Positions 35,616 to 45,600 of a stretch of 64,000 nucleotides of DNA are shown one piece after another. The stretch comes from Fodinibius salicampi. Lineage in GTDB: Bacteria; Bacteroidota; Rhodothermia; Balneolales; Balneolaceae. Where the stretch lies: NCBI RefSeq assembly GCF_039545095.1, contig NZ_BAABRS010000003.1, forward strand, positions 310,001-374,000, given 5' to 3'. The stretch's first letter is position 1. Every line of letters starts with the position of its first letter. A model generated the notes under the pieces. That model saw nothing but the letters and a program-made list of their open reading frames with translations, was not told the DNA's origin and searched no databases. Made by a program: the position numbers and the translations under genes.

Positions 35616-36776
35616 TTACGTTAAAGATGGTATATCCATCCACTCACGCTGTTGAGATGCTTTATATCCAATCTCAGCAAGCTGAACTCCTTTGGCTGCT
35701 TCCAGCAGATCCCATCTGAAAGGCTCATCCTTGACGACGTGGCGCAAGAAAAGCTCCCACTGCACTTTAAATGCATTATCAAATTCCTGTTGATCCGGCA
35801 TTTTAATCCAGTCCTCATTAAAATTGTGATCTGAATCCACATCCGGATTCCACACTGGCTTGGGTGTAGCGGAATGCGGTTGAATCCACGCTTCCCGCAG
35901 CCCAGCAACAGCCGATCCATCCGTTCCGTCTACCTGGAATGTAACTAAATCATCGCGGCGGACCCGGGTGGTCCATGAGGAATTAAACTGAGCCACCACA
36001 TTATTTTCCAATTCAAAAATCGCATAAGCCGCATCATCGGCCGTAGCCTCATAAGGCTTTCCATCTTCATCGTACCGCTCATCCAGATGCGTTGCGCCCA
36101 GACAAGATACTCTTTTAACCTCCCCGAAAATATTATCGAGTACGTATCGCCAGTGGCAAAACATATCTAGGATAATTCCCCCGCCATCTTCTTTGCGATA
36201 GTTCCAGGAAGGACGTTGAGCGGGAATGGTATCTCCTTCAAAAACCCAGTACCCAAAGTCGGCCTTTACCGAAAGAATTTTACCAAAAAAATCCTGTTCT
36301 TTCAGCTGCTGTAATTTAGCCAGTCCCGGCAGCCAGAGCTTATCCTGAACCACCCCGTGTTTAACACCCCCATCCTCAGCTATATGATATAGTTTTACAG
36401 CTTCTTCGGTGGAAACCGCCGTGGGCTTCTCACAATAAATATGCTTGCCTGCAGCCACCGCTTTTTTTACACTGTCGAATCGTAAATCCGTACGCTGGGC
36501 ATCAAAATAGATTTGATAGTCATCATCCTCCAATACGGAATCCAGGTCAGTAGTCCATTTTTCAATACCGGTTTGATCCTGTAGGTTTTGCAGCTTTACC
36601 GGGTTACGGCCAACCAGTACCGGGTCAGGAATGATTACTTCATCTTCACTTATTTTAACACCTCCTTGCCGAATGATCGGCATAATGGAGCGCAACAAAT
36701 GCTGATTTGTACCCATACGGCCCGTCACGCCATTCATTATAATACCGACCGTATGCTTTGTTAATTCGTCACTCAT
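35616..36776 (-). CDS. Gfo/Idh/MocA-family oxidoreductase
   Basis: 386 residues, NAD(P)-dependent sugar dehydrogenase or related enzyme. The Rossmann start is longer than usual: IIMNGVTGRMGTNQHL (about 11-26). The family catalytic Lys motif is YCEKPTAVS (near residue 120), and KHGVVQDKL follows. The C-terminal half is typical (GGIILDMFCHWRYVLDNIFG), with conserved His in the substrate pocket. The substrate cannot be read from sequence. It lies between the cupin and GH88 genes on the same strand, 31 and 50 bases away respectively. Confidence 0.9.
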   Translation of the reverse strand: MSDELTKHTVGIIMNGVTGRMGTNQHLLRSIMPIIRQGGVKISEDEVIIPDPVLVGRNPVKLQNLQDQTGIEKWTTDLDSVLEDDDYQIYFDAQRTDLRFDSVKKAVAAGKHIYCEKPTAVSTEEAVKLYHIAEDGGVKHGVVQDKLWLPGLAKLQQLKEQDFFGKILSVKADFGYWVFEGDTIPAQRPSWNYRKEDGGGIILDMFCHWRYVLDNIFGEVKRVSCLGATHLDERYDEDGKPYEATADDAAYAIFELENNVVAQFNSSWTTRVRRDDLVTFQVDGTDGSAVAGLREAWIQPHSATPKPVWNPDVDSDHNFNEDWIKMPDQQEFDNAFKVQWELFLRHVVKDEPFRWDLLEAAKGVQLAEIGYKASQQREWMDIPSLT

Positions 36777-36807
36777 CTTATCAATACTTTTACGCTTTTA
36801 TATAATT

Positions 36808-37278
36808 TTATTCAGATTCATTATCACCATTACCAGCTGCCGATTTCGTACATTGCGGCCAGGCTCCTTCGGGCAGGGGAGGAACATCTTCTCCTTCTTT
36901 AGGTAGCGTTCCGTCCAGTTCCTGTCGCCAGTGGTCTACATCGCCGGCAGGACCGTAGCAATAGATCATTTTAAGGGGTTCTTCTCCCACGTTCGTCAAT
37001 TGATGAAACTTTCCGGATGGAATGTAAACCGTCTGTCCACCATAAATTTTTTGTCGCTCATCATCGACACACATTTCACCGGTCCCTTCCAGGATATGAT
37101 ATATTTCTTCTTGAGGATGATTGTGCCATGGGACCTGTCCACCTTTAGGATCAAGCACTACTAATCCAAGTGAAAAGTTCTCCGGTTGAATGAGAGCACT
37201 TCCCCCTGCAATATTTTTTGTAAGACGCTGGGCAGGAAATCTACGTCCATCGGTCTCTTTTAAATCAGATATAATCAT
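36808..37278 (-). CDS. Cupin-domain protein
   Basis: 156 residues with one cupin barrel. Metal-binding signatures are PWHNHPQEEIYHILEG (HxH plus Glu) and PSGKFHQLTN with the last His. The N-terminal 30 residues and a C-terminal extension (PPLPEGAWPQCTKS) lie outside the barrel. Cupins in sugar-acid loci often isomerise or open unsaturated uronates (KdgF type), but the length and extension differ from KdgF, so this is only a possibility. As first gene of the downstream cassette its promoter should lie in 37279-37586. Confidence 0.85.
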   Translation of the reverse strand: MIISDLKETDGRRFPAQRLTKNIAGGSALIQPENFSLGLVVLDPKGGQVPWHNHPQEEIYHILEGTGEMCVDDERQKIYGGQTVYIPSGKFHQLTNVGEEPLKMIYCYGPAGDVDHWRQELDGTLPKEGEDVPPLPEGAWPQCTKSAAGNGDNESE

Positions 37279-37656
37279 TCCTTTATTCTATTGTTTAAAT
37301 AATTTGAATATCTATTTCTCAATCGCTTTTAACATAAAAACAAATTCTAAATAAGCAATTTATTTAAAGCTGTCTTCAAATAGCATGAATTCATTAGATA
37401 ATAATTTTCATCAGCATACTCCAACTGAATATGAATGATTATAAGAGTTTATAAACATTCAGTTTAGCAAAGTAATAGATTTGAAATACGATCGCTGACC
37501 CGCAAGCTGCATTGCATATAAAGACGGTGAGTTTTATATCCCGTAAAATGCCCTGATATAAAAACAAATATATACTCGCTTTTATTAAAAATTGCCGGCA
37601 AGAAAAATCCTTACCGGCAATTTTGAAAACCTGATTTACTTCAACTCAATTTTCCG
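37279..37656. other. Intergenic region between cupin cassette and susD
   Basis: 378 bases containing the susD terminator (37587-37624) and, on its left half, the likely promoter region of the cupin-led cassette. The sequence is AT-rich. I see no TAACCGGTTA operator here, so this cassette may answer to another signal. Confidence 0.5.
37587..37624 (-). terminator. Terminator after susD
   Basis: AAAATTGCCGG (37587-37597) pairs with CCGGCAATTTT (37614-37624) across a 16-base loop. On the minus strand the stem is followed by TTTTTAATAAAA. It ends the susC-susD transcript about 35 bases after the susD stop. Confidence 0.85.
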
Positions 37657-39339
37657 TTAATAGCCCGGATTCTGCGGGAAGGCACTTTCACCGCCTTCAG
37701 TGCGATCAATCTGTGCCTGTGGAATCGGTCTGAGCCTATGGAATTCCTGCAGATTTCCTAAAGGAGGAACCGCATCGGGATTATGTGCTGTAGTTCTTTC
37801 GACCAGCTTCCCGGTCCGTTTCAGATCGAACCAGCGGAAACCCTCACCAAGCAATTCCCGACCACGCTCATCCAGAATAAAATCTATGCCATCTTCCGCA
37901 AGAGCCTGAGGTGTTCTTGAGACAACCGTTGCTTCTTCGCCAGGCCATGCTGCACGCTCCCTGACTGCATTAAGATGACTTATAGCATCAATCGAAGCCG
38001 CACCATCCATATAATAATAGGCCTCAGCAGCAATCAAATGCGTTTCTGCAAGGCGGAATGCAAGCCAGTCACGTGAACCAGCAGTTACATTTACCCCAGC
38101 CCGATTGGGATCCATATGCTTCCAAAGAGGAGGAAAGTTGATAGAGTTATACTCCTCAGGAGTAATTACCTGCATATTATACTCCTGCTGTTCTTCTATA
38201 GGCATATTATAGCCTGGGAACCAGATAGCCGTATCACCTTCCGCCAGCGTTGTTTCGACACCATCTATCTCATAAGTGCCGGGATCGATAACCCGGAATG
38301 CATCCTTAAAGGTTTTTTTGTACCGTGAATCTACATCCCGGTCCTCTAAATCATACATCTCCTGGGTAGTAAACTGGGTGGGACGGAAACGACGGAAAGG
38401 CCTTCCAAACTCAACCGTCCGGAATAAGCCAGGCTCCTGATCATAGGGGAAATTAAAATAGAGATGAGAGGAATTCCCATTCTTGCCATCTGCGGATACG
38501 TTAGCCAGCGTATTCTCAGAAAACTGCACTGCCCAGATCACTTCGGCATTACGCTCATTCCCAACGGCATGGACGTCACCAAAATCCTCCAGCAGTTCAA
38601 AATTGTAGTCATCGATAACCGTTTCGGCCAAATTAGCAGCCTGTTGGTAATCATCAGATCCGGCCGCATCCGTAGTCGCACGGGTTAGATATACTCGGGC
38701 CAGCAGATGCTCAGAGGCAGGTTTGGTTGCCCGCCCATACTGTCCTGCTTCTACCGGAAGGTTGGCAATAGCGAATTCCAAGTCCGAAATAATCTGATTA
38801 TACACCTGATCAATCGGTGCCCTGGAAGCCTCCAGTTCTACTCCTTCGGTTTCCTCAGTAGTGAGATGGACAGGACCAAACAACTGGACCAGGATGAAGT
38901 AATAGTGGCCACGCAGGAACCGCGCTTCAGCTGCTCTTCGTGTCGTTATCTCCTGGCTAACACCATCTACACCACCCTCAGCCCGCTGAACTACCGTATT
39001 GGTAATATTGATTCCCTGATACATATTTTGCCATATCCACTCGCTAATGTAATCGAAGGAATCGAACTCATTGCTGTAACGGTTCATATATTTAAAATCG
39101 CCATCAGCGCCCTCACGGTACGTATCAGTTCCAAAGACTGTAGCTGTTAGTCCCTGCTCCGTACCATAAAAACTTCGCAGAGGATAATAAGCTGCATTAA
39201 CAGCCTCCTCAAAACCGTCAGGTGTATTATAACGGCTATCACTTACCTGGGTATAGACCTCCTCCTCCAATAAATCAGAGCATGAGGCAAACATCCCAGC
39301 CACCAACACTAATGCAATTATTTTAAGATACTTAAACAT
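37657..39339 (-). CDS. SusD/RagB-family nutrient-binding lipoprotein
   Basis: 560 residues. Surface lipoprotein that binds glycans or other nutrients and feeds them to its SusC partner. The lipobox MFASC gives Cys20. SusD signatures include SDLLEEEVYTQ near the start, EARFLRGHYYFILVQLFG (about 140-157), LARVYLTRA, and the C-terminal WFDLKRTGKL and LGNLQEFHRLRPIPQAQIDR. Several TPR-like helices form the core. It follows susC by 17 bases and ends in a strong terminator, so susC-susD form one transcript. Confidence 0.95.
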   Translation of the reverse strand: MFKYLKIIALVLVAGMFASCSDLLEEEVYTQVSDSRYNTPDGFEEAVNAAYYPLRSFYGTEQGLTATVFGTDTYREGADGDFKYMNRYSNEFDSFDYISEWIWQNMYQGINITNTVVQRAEGGVDGVSQEITTRRAAEARFLRGHYYFILVQLFGPVHLTTEETEGVELEASRAPIDQVYNQIISDLEFAIANLPVEAGQYGRATKPASEHLLARVYLTRATTDAAGSDDYQQAANLAETVIDDYNFELLEDFGDVHAVGNERNAEVIWAVQFSENTLANVSADGKNGNSSHLYFNFPYDQEPGLFRTVEFGRPFRRFRPTQFTTQEMYDLEDRDVDSRYKKTFKDAFRVIDPGTYEIDGVETTLAEGDTAIWFPGYNMPIEEQQEYNMQVITPEEYNSINFPPLWKHMDPNRAGVNVTAGSRDWLAFRLAETHLIAAEAYYYMDGAASIDAISHLNAVRERAAWPGEEATVVSRTPQALAEDGIDFILDERGRELLGEGFRWFDLKRTGKLVERTTAHNPDAVPPLGNLQEFHRLRPIPQAQIDRTEGGESAFPQNPGY

Positions 39340-39356
39340 AATATTATCCGGTTATT

Positions 39357-42350
39357 TTAAAATGTTAAATTGATTCCAAAATTCATTTGCCAACGTGCCG
39401 GCGTCCCTGTTCCGGGATTTTCCGGATCAATTCCACCATGGTCTTGCACATAGGATGAAAAGATAAACGGCTGATCTGCACTTGCATAGATGCGAAGTGA
39501 CTGGGCTCCCAACACATTTTGAACCGCTTCAACAGGAAGAGTATATCCCAACTGAATATTACGTACCTTTATAAAGCTCCCGTCAAAATAAAGCCGAGAA
39601 TCATTATAAATAGGATACTCTCTGTTTATTGTAGGCCTTGGATGTCTGTTTGCAGGATTACTAGGTGTCCAGTAGTTAACATCATGCTCGTTATACCTAC
39701 CGACCAAGGCCGTATCATGGATTCCGCTGTCAATAGTTCTTCCAAAGACTGCGTATAAAAAGATGGATAAATCCACTCCCTTATAACTGACACGATTGGT
39801 CATACCGCCGCTAAGCTTTGGCATCTGCTGGCCAATGATAGTCCGGTCTGCGGCATTTATCTGTCCGTCACCATTTAAATCATAGGGACGAATTTCTCCC
39901 GGAATCTGATTGTATTCTGCGGCCAGATCTGCCTCATCCGATTGCCAGACTCCACGCTGCTCGTAGTCATAAAATACGTTAATGGGTTCGCCTATAAACC
40001 ATTCGTTACCGACATCATCTTCGCCCTCCCCATAGAGTTCTACTATTTCCTCCTTATTGGAAGCGAAATTCAGATCAGTCGTCCATTGGAAACCATCATT
40101 TCCTCCCGCTTCAACGTTTACTGTAGAAAGCGATACCTCGATACCCGTGTTACGGGTAGAACCTATGTTCTCCAGGATACTTCCATAACCACTGGTAAGA
40201 GGCAACTGCCGCTGCAATAAGAGATCACTGGTATTTTGCTGATAAACATCAACGCTACCAGTAACACGTGAATCAAGAATACCAAATTCTAATCCGATAT
40301 TCGTGGTTGCAGTGGTTTCCCATTTCAGATCTTTATTGGAAATCTGAGAGGGTTGATACCCATAAGCTAAATCACTTCCATAATTGTAGGCTGTTCGATC
40401 CAGAAGTGCCAGCGTCTGGTAAGGGTCAATCCCCGTCTGTCCGGTTTTACCCCAGCTAACGCGTAATCTTAGATCACTAAACAAACCGTCGCTGTTAAAG
40501 AAGTCTTCGTTGGCAATATTCCAGGAAAAAGCCGCTGAAGGGAAAACGCCATATTTATTATTGGCTCCAAAACGTGAGGACCCATCCACACGTCCGGTTA
40601 CCGTTAACAAATAGCGGTCATCGTAGTTATAGTTGGCTCGAAGCATACTGGAAACCAAACTCCATTTTTCAAAGCCGGTGTCTGAACCCAAAATGTCCTG
40701 GGCTGCCCCAAAATTATGATGCTTCATAGTCTCAATAGGGATACCCCTGACCGACATACTGGATACTTCCGTCTGCCGCTCCTGAACACTGAACAGACCT
40801 GTTAAACCCAGGGAATGCTTCTCCGCAAATGTCTGCTCATACTCGACAATATTTTCCCAGGTATATTCGAAAATAAAATCTTCAGCCTTTTGACCGGCAG
40901 CAGGACCTAAAAACTGTGCCCGTGACCGAGAAGCCTGAAAATCGCTGTTCCGCTCATATCGAATATCCGGAGCAAAGTTCATACGAAAGCTCAGATTATC
41001 GAGCAGATCATACTCGGCATAAACATTACTCAGAAGCCGTTGTCTTTTTTCTTCATCTATATAGGTTTCGGGAAGAACTTCAATCAGTGGGTTTGAGCGC
41101 TGACCATCGTTGATCGGCTGAAACACTAAATTCCCTTCTTCGTCATAGGGTGATCCAAGGGGACTATTATTAACGGCTTCGCTATAAAAATTGCGATCGC
41201 CGCCATTCCTAATACTATAACTACCCAATGTAGTCGTCCCAATGGTAAGCTTATCCGTCACATCCATATCCAGATTAATCTGAATATTGTAGCGACTAAA
41301 ATCTTCGGGAGCCAGAATACCCTGTTCCTGCAGACCACCAAAGGAGACATGAAATCTCGTATTCTCATTTCCTCCTGATATTCCCAGGTTATGGTTATGC
41401 CTTACGCCCGTTTGAAGAATCATTTCCTGGTAATCTACCCATTCTCCATTATTTAGTTTTTCAAGCTCACCGGGTTCGAGGAATTGGGAATCATCTTCAT
41501 ACTGACCGGCAGCACGATGTGCTTCCCGGTTAAGTTCCGCATACTCTTCTCCGTTCATTCGGTCTATCTTCGATAAAGCCTTAGAAAAACCGACAGATCC
41601 GTTATAACTGACGGATAAATCACCATCGTAACCCCGGCTGGTAGTTACAATAATCACACCATTAGAGCCACGGGCACCATAAATTGCCGTAGCGGAGGCA
41701 TCCTTTAATACCTCAATCGACTGTATAGTTGACGGATTTATATCTCGAAGTCCACCTGATATTGGTACTCCATCTATCACATAAAGCGGATCATTGCCTG
41801 CATTAATAGATCGATTTCCACGAATACGAACACTGGCACCTGAGCCAGGCTTCGTTCCACTTTGGCTAACCGTCACACCGGCCGTTCGTCCCTGTAGTCC
41901 CTGATCAATGGATGTGATCGCAACTTCATTCATCTCTTCTGCCGTAACTGAGGATACAGAACCGGTTACATCTTCCCGCTCCTGGGTACCGTAACCAACA
42001 ACGACGACATCTTCTCCAATTATTTGACTTTGGTTGAGTTCTATATTGAACTCAACGGACTCACCTTCGTCTACCTGTAGTGTTGTTTCAAACCGTTCAT
42101 AGCCTACATAAGTAGCTACCAGAGTATAGGTACCCGCCTCATCAAGCGTAATGTTATAACTCCCATCGGCGCCCGTTGCAGATCCCGTTTCCAATTCCGG
42201 AATGTATATGTTTGCACCCGGTATCGGATTATCGGTTATAGCATCTGTAACGATTCCGCTAATTTGTTGCGCAAACACTGATGGTGCGCAGAACACACTC
42301 CCAATTATACCAATTAAGAGTGCCAAAAAAGTCTGTCTTATTTTTCTCAT
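39357..42350 (-). CDS. SusC/RagA-family TonB-dependent outer-membrane transporter
   Basis: 997 residues from the ATG at 42350 (an upstream GTG at 42392 also reads in frame). A signal peptide ends APSVFAQ. A CarboxypepD_reg-like domain follows (about 29-110; SGIVTDAITDNPIPGANIYI). The TonB box region is VVVVGYGTQ, then the plug domain has LQGRTAGVTVSQS and VRIRGNRSINAGNDPLYVIDGV. The remainder is a long beta barrel ending GINLTF. Typical SusC length. It pulls in substrate bound by the SusD gene product 17 bases downstream. Operator-like palindromes lie upstream. Confidence 0.96.
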   Translation of the reverse strand: MRKIRQTFLALLIGIIGSVFCAPSVFAQQISGIVTDAITDNPIPGANIYIPELETGSATGADGSYNITLDEAGTYTLVATYVGYERFETTLQVDEGESVEFNIELNQSQIIGEDVVVVGYGTQEREDVTGSVSSVTAEEMNEVAITSIDQGLQGRTAGVTVSQSGTKPGSGASVRIRGNRSINAGNDPLYVIDGVPISGGLRDINPSTIQSIEVLKDASATAIYGARGSNGVIIVTTSRGYDGDLSVSYNGSVGFSKALSKIDRMNGEEYAELNREAHRAAGQYEDDSQFLEPGELEKLNNGEWVDYQEMILQTGVRHNHNLGISGGNENTRFHVSFGGLQEQGILAPEDFSRYNIQINLDMDVTDKLTIGTTTLGSYSIRNGGDRNFYSEAVNNSPLGSPYDEEGNLVFQPINDGQRSNPLIEVLPETYIDEEKRQRLLSNVYAEYDLLDNLSFRMNFAPDIRYERNSDFQASRSRAQFLGPAAGQKAEDFIFEYTWENIVEYEQTFAEKHSLGLTGLFSVQERQTEVSSMSVRGIPIETMKHHNFGAAQDILGSDTGFEKWSLVSSMLRANYNYDDRYLLTVTGRVDGSSRFGANNKYGVFPSAAFSWNIANEDFFNSDGLFSDLRLRVSWGKTGQTGIDPYQTLALLDRTAYNYGSDLAYGYQPSQISNKDLKWETTATTNIGLEFGILDSRVTGSVDVYQQNTSDLLLQRQLPLTSGYGSILENIGSTRNTGIEVSLSTVNVEAGGNDGFQWTTDLNFASNKEEIVELYGEGEDDVGNEWFIGEPINVFYDYEQRGVWQSDEADLAAEYNQIPGEIRPYDLNGDGQINAADRTIIGQQMPKLSGGMTNRVSYKGVDLSIFLYAVFGRTIDSGIHDTALVGRYNEHDVNYWTPSNPANRHPRPTINREYPIYNDSRLYFDGSFIKVRNIQLGYTLPVEAVQNVLGAQSLRIYASADQPFIFSSYVQDHGGIDPENPGTGTPARWQMNFGINLTF

Positions 42351-42401
42351 AGTATCACAATCCCTTTTCTCAAAAATCAAAATTAAAACCACAGAATCAT
42401 G

Positions 42402-42411
42402 TAACCGGTTA
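42402..42411. promoter_or_regulatory. LacI-type operator ahead of susC, site 1
   Basis: TAACCGGTTA, a perfect 10-bp palindrome, about 50 bases upstream of the susC ATG. A candidate Bacteroidota-type -7 element TAATTTTG lies on the minus strand at 42378-42385, so the operator would fall in the -33 region. Same sequence as at 50383. Likely bound by the LacI-family protein encoded at 46.4-47.4 kb. Confidence 0.6.
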
Positions 42412-42428
42412 AGTAATATACTTTTAAA

Positions 42429-42438
42429 AAAACGGTTA
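42429..42438. promoter_or_regulatory. LacI-type operator ahead of susC, weak site 2
   Basis: AAAACGGTTA matches TAACCGGTTA at 8 of 10 positions and keeps one full half-site. It lies 27 bases from site 1 on the same side of susC. Weak on its own. Confidence 0.35.
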
Positions 42439-42514
42439 CTCAGTTTCTATAGGGCAGATGATTTTTGAATAATTAGCATTATTTTTTGATTAAGTTAGAT
42501 TATCCCCTATTACT

Positions 42515-42524
42515 TCACCGGTTA
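42515..42524. promoter_or_regulatory. LacI-type operator ahead of susC, site 3
   Basis: TCACCGGTTA matches the palindrome at 9 of 10 positions, about 113 bases from site 1. Spaced sites of this kind could allow looping by a dimer-of-dimers or act as separate sites. Confidence 0.5.
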
Positions 42525-42606
42525 ATTAAAAAAAATCCCAAACAAATACAAACAAACATCGAAAGTATTGGTATTTTATTTCAATAATCTTTCAAAAACT
42601 TTCAAA

Positions 42607-45600
42607 TCATTTTTCTTCATAAGGTAATATATAATCTTTTTGCCCCTCAACTACCTCTAACTCTTCGGTTTTACCGTCAAACCATATCACTCTTATTTTT
42701 TCTACCTTTGCTTCATTATCAGCACCAATAATTTGGGTGAAGCTATTTTGCGACCAGTATCCGACACCGGCCTGTACCTCTCTTAATGGTCCCTTAGAAT
42801 TCTTATCTTTATAGATCAATTGAATGCCTGACCCGATCGCATTTCTATTCCGGGACGGCCCCACTAGTGTGATCCGGTAGCCTCGGCTCTCCGTTTTATT
42901 CTCATAAAGCTTTGTATCATAACCATTTTGCGATACAGCCAGATCTACTTTCCCATCTTTATTGAAGTCACTGAATGCCGCCCCCCGCTGCTCGCCATAA
43001 ATCTTAATGCCCGATTTGCTACCGGATACCGCCGAAAAGCCTCCATTTCCATCTCCTTTGAGCCATACCCCCCGGCCTGCATCCTGACGGGGAGACTGAC
43101 GAGGGACCCCAAATAAATTTTGACTTAAAAACAGATCTTCATTTCCGTCATTATCCATATCTGCAACCCCGGCATGAAAAGATATACTAAATTGTGATTC
43201 TATGGGTAGCTTACGTCCTTCAAATCCATCGCCTGTATTTAAAAATACCATATGTTCCAGCGTATTAATCTCTTTATATGGCATGCGATCATATTTCCCC
43301 CTAAACAGATCACGCAGCGTACTGTTTGCGAACTGCTCATGACTGTTTATTTGATTGGCTATATCAGGGATCGATCCAAAATGAAATAGTTGTCTCCGCG
43401 GCACATACTCTTCATCAGCATTTGAATAAGCTTCAATAATCTCAACCCAGGGATCACGGTTAAGGTAGTCGTAGTACATTCGTATAGGGTTATCATAGGT
43501 GAGTTTATATGGACTGTTTAATCCACGGTTCGTAACAACAAGATCCGGCCGGCCGTCATTGTTAAAGTCACCACTTGCAATTCCATTCCACCAGCCCTTC
43601 AGATCGGCAAGCCCAACACTTGCCGTCACGTCCTTGAAATTTCCACCTTCATTCTCCAATACCAGTATTGAATCCCAAGCCCGGCTTAAAACCAGATCCG
43701 GATCGCCATCCCGGTCATAATCGGTAAATACTGCTCCTATTACCATTCCTATTTCCTGCAACTTAGCCGAATTGGTTCGGTCAATACTAAATGAACCTCT
43801 TTCATTGAGCAACAATCGCGAAGTAGCATTTTTTGGATAATGTCCGGGAATAAACCGTCCTCCCACAAAAAGATCTATATCTCCATCAGCGTCATAATCG
43901 GCTGCGGCCATAGGTCCAGTGGCAGACATGTTAGCCGGAATAGAATCCAAATGAACATTATTAAGATCATTAACCTGGTATTGGTAAGCAGATGGTGCCT
44001 GGGCATTTCCCTGCTCATAATTTACATTTCCAACAAGAATATTCGTGCCCTGACCTTCCTCCCAACCCAGAATTGTAGCTTGGTCTCCCGGCGCAGCCTG
44101 GCTTAAAAGAGGCAGGGTGATTTCACGAAACTCACCATCTCCCAAATTTTCAAACACTCCGATTGCTCCTCCTTTACCCGAACCAATCAATAAATCATCA
44201 TCTCCGTCCTGATCGATGTCAATCCATGAAATGCCCGGCCCTAACTGACTGAGGCGCAGGGGCAAGAGGGATTGAAAATCGAAATCATTAAAATTGTTTT
44301 CATGGTGACTGTGATTAATCCGGGCAGACACATCTTCAAAAATCGGGTCATTAATTTCTTCCGTATCCTTTATTTTCTTTTTCTCTTTCCGGACCTCTGC
44401 TTCATATACTTCGTAGATGCGATTTGCGGGGATACTATCCAGACGGCTTTCTGTCCCGTCCGGCCAGGTAATCACCAGCTGGTGATTTTCGTTTTGGCCA
44501 TCCGCTGCAAATATCACCATGGGATCAGAACCCGAAAGATAGCTCCCCCCGGAAGCCAGCTCCTTTTTTTGTTCTACCTCAGCTCCGATTAGCTTAATTT
44601 TTGCCCCAATTGCCTGCGTATTCGGTGACTCTCCAATAAGCCTGACTCCGATACGGGGAGCGCGGCCAATATTTTTATAAATGGCCGCTTCTTCATTCAT
44701 CCGGTTAATAGCCAGGTCCAGCGTGCCGTCATTATTTAAGTCTGCTACAGCCATTCCGTGGGAAATATCCTTCCCTTCAATTCCCAGGTCAGTTCCCCTT
44801 TCCCGAAATGTCAGGTCTCTGTTATTCATAAATATCTGATTACGCAACTTCAGAGATGGAGCACCTCTCATAAATTCAGTAAAGTGCTCATCCATGTTTT
44901 TTCCCTTGCGCACCATATTTAGCTGCGCATCTATATCCAAAATATGATACAGGTACCCATTATTTACAATAAGGTCCTCATAGCCATCCAAATCGATATC
45001 CATAAACGTTGCATCCCATGACCAGCCGCTGCCTTCTACGCCACTCAAATATGCAATTTCAGCATAGGTAAGATCCTCTCTTTTCAGGAATAATGAGTTC
45101 CTATTATTTGTCGGGCGGGCTTCAACGTTTCTGTATTGCTCGGGATTCGGATCATCGGAACCTACTTGTCGAAGCCTTTCGCTATGTTCAGGACTTAGCA
45201 TCTCTGCGGTAAAGATATCTGTTTCACCATCCCTGTTGACATCCGAAAAATCTACTCCCATACATGCAAAGCTAATATTTCTAATCGCCCACTGATCTAT
45301 TTGTTTGAATGTTCCCTCACCCTGATTTATCCATATTTTATCTTTGGTAAAGAAATCATTACATACATATAAATCAGGCAGCCCATCGCCATTCAGATCC
45401 TGGAATTTAGCCGTCAATCCCCAATCCCTTGCTAAGCCTGAGGAATCTCCATCCTCGTCAAGAAACATCTCTTCCGGATTAGAGATCTTTTTAAATGAAC
45501 CCTGCTGATTAATATATAACTCATCTTCTTCACCGGTTTCCGCTAAGCCCCCAAGACGATTATCGTCTGTCATAAAAATATCGTAGTGTTCATCAAAAGG

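Noticed and set aside
41959-41968. GAACCGGTTA inside susC
   Set aside because: It matches the operator at 9 of 10 positions but lies in coding sequence for a Val-Thr-Gly-Ser stretch, about 390 bases into the gene, so chance is likely.
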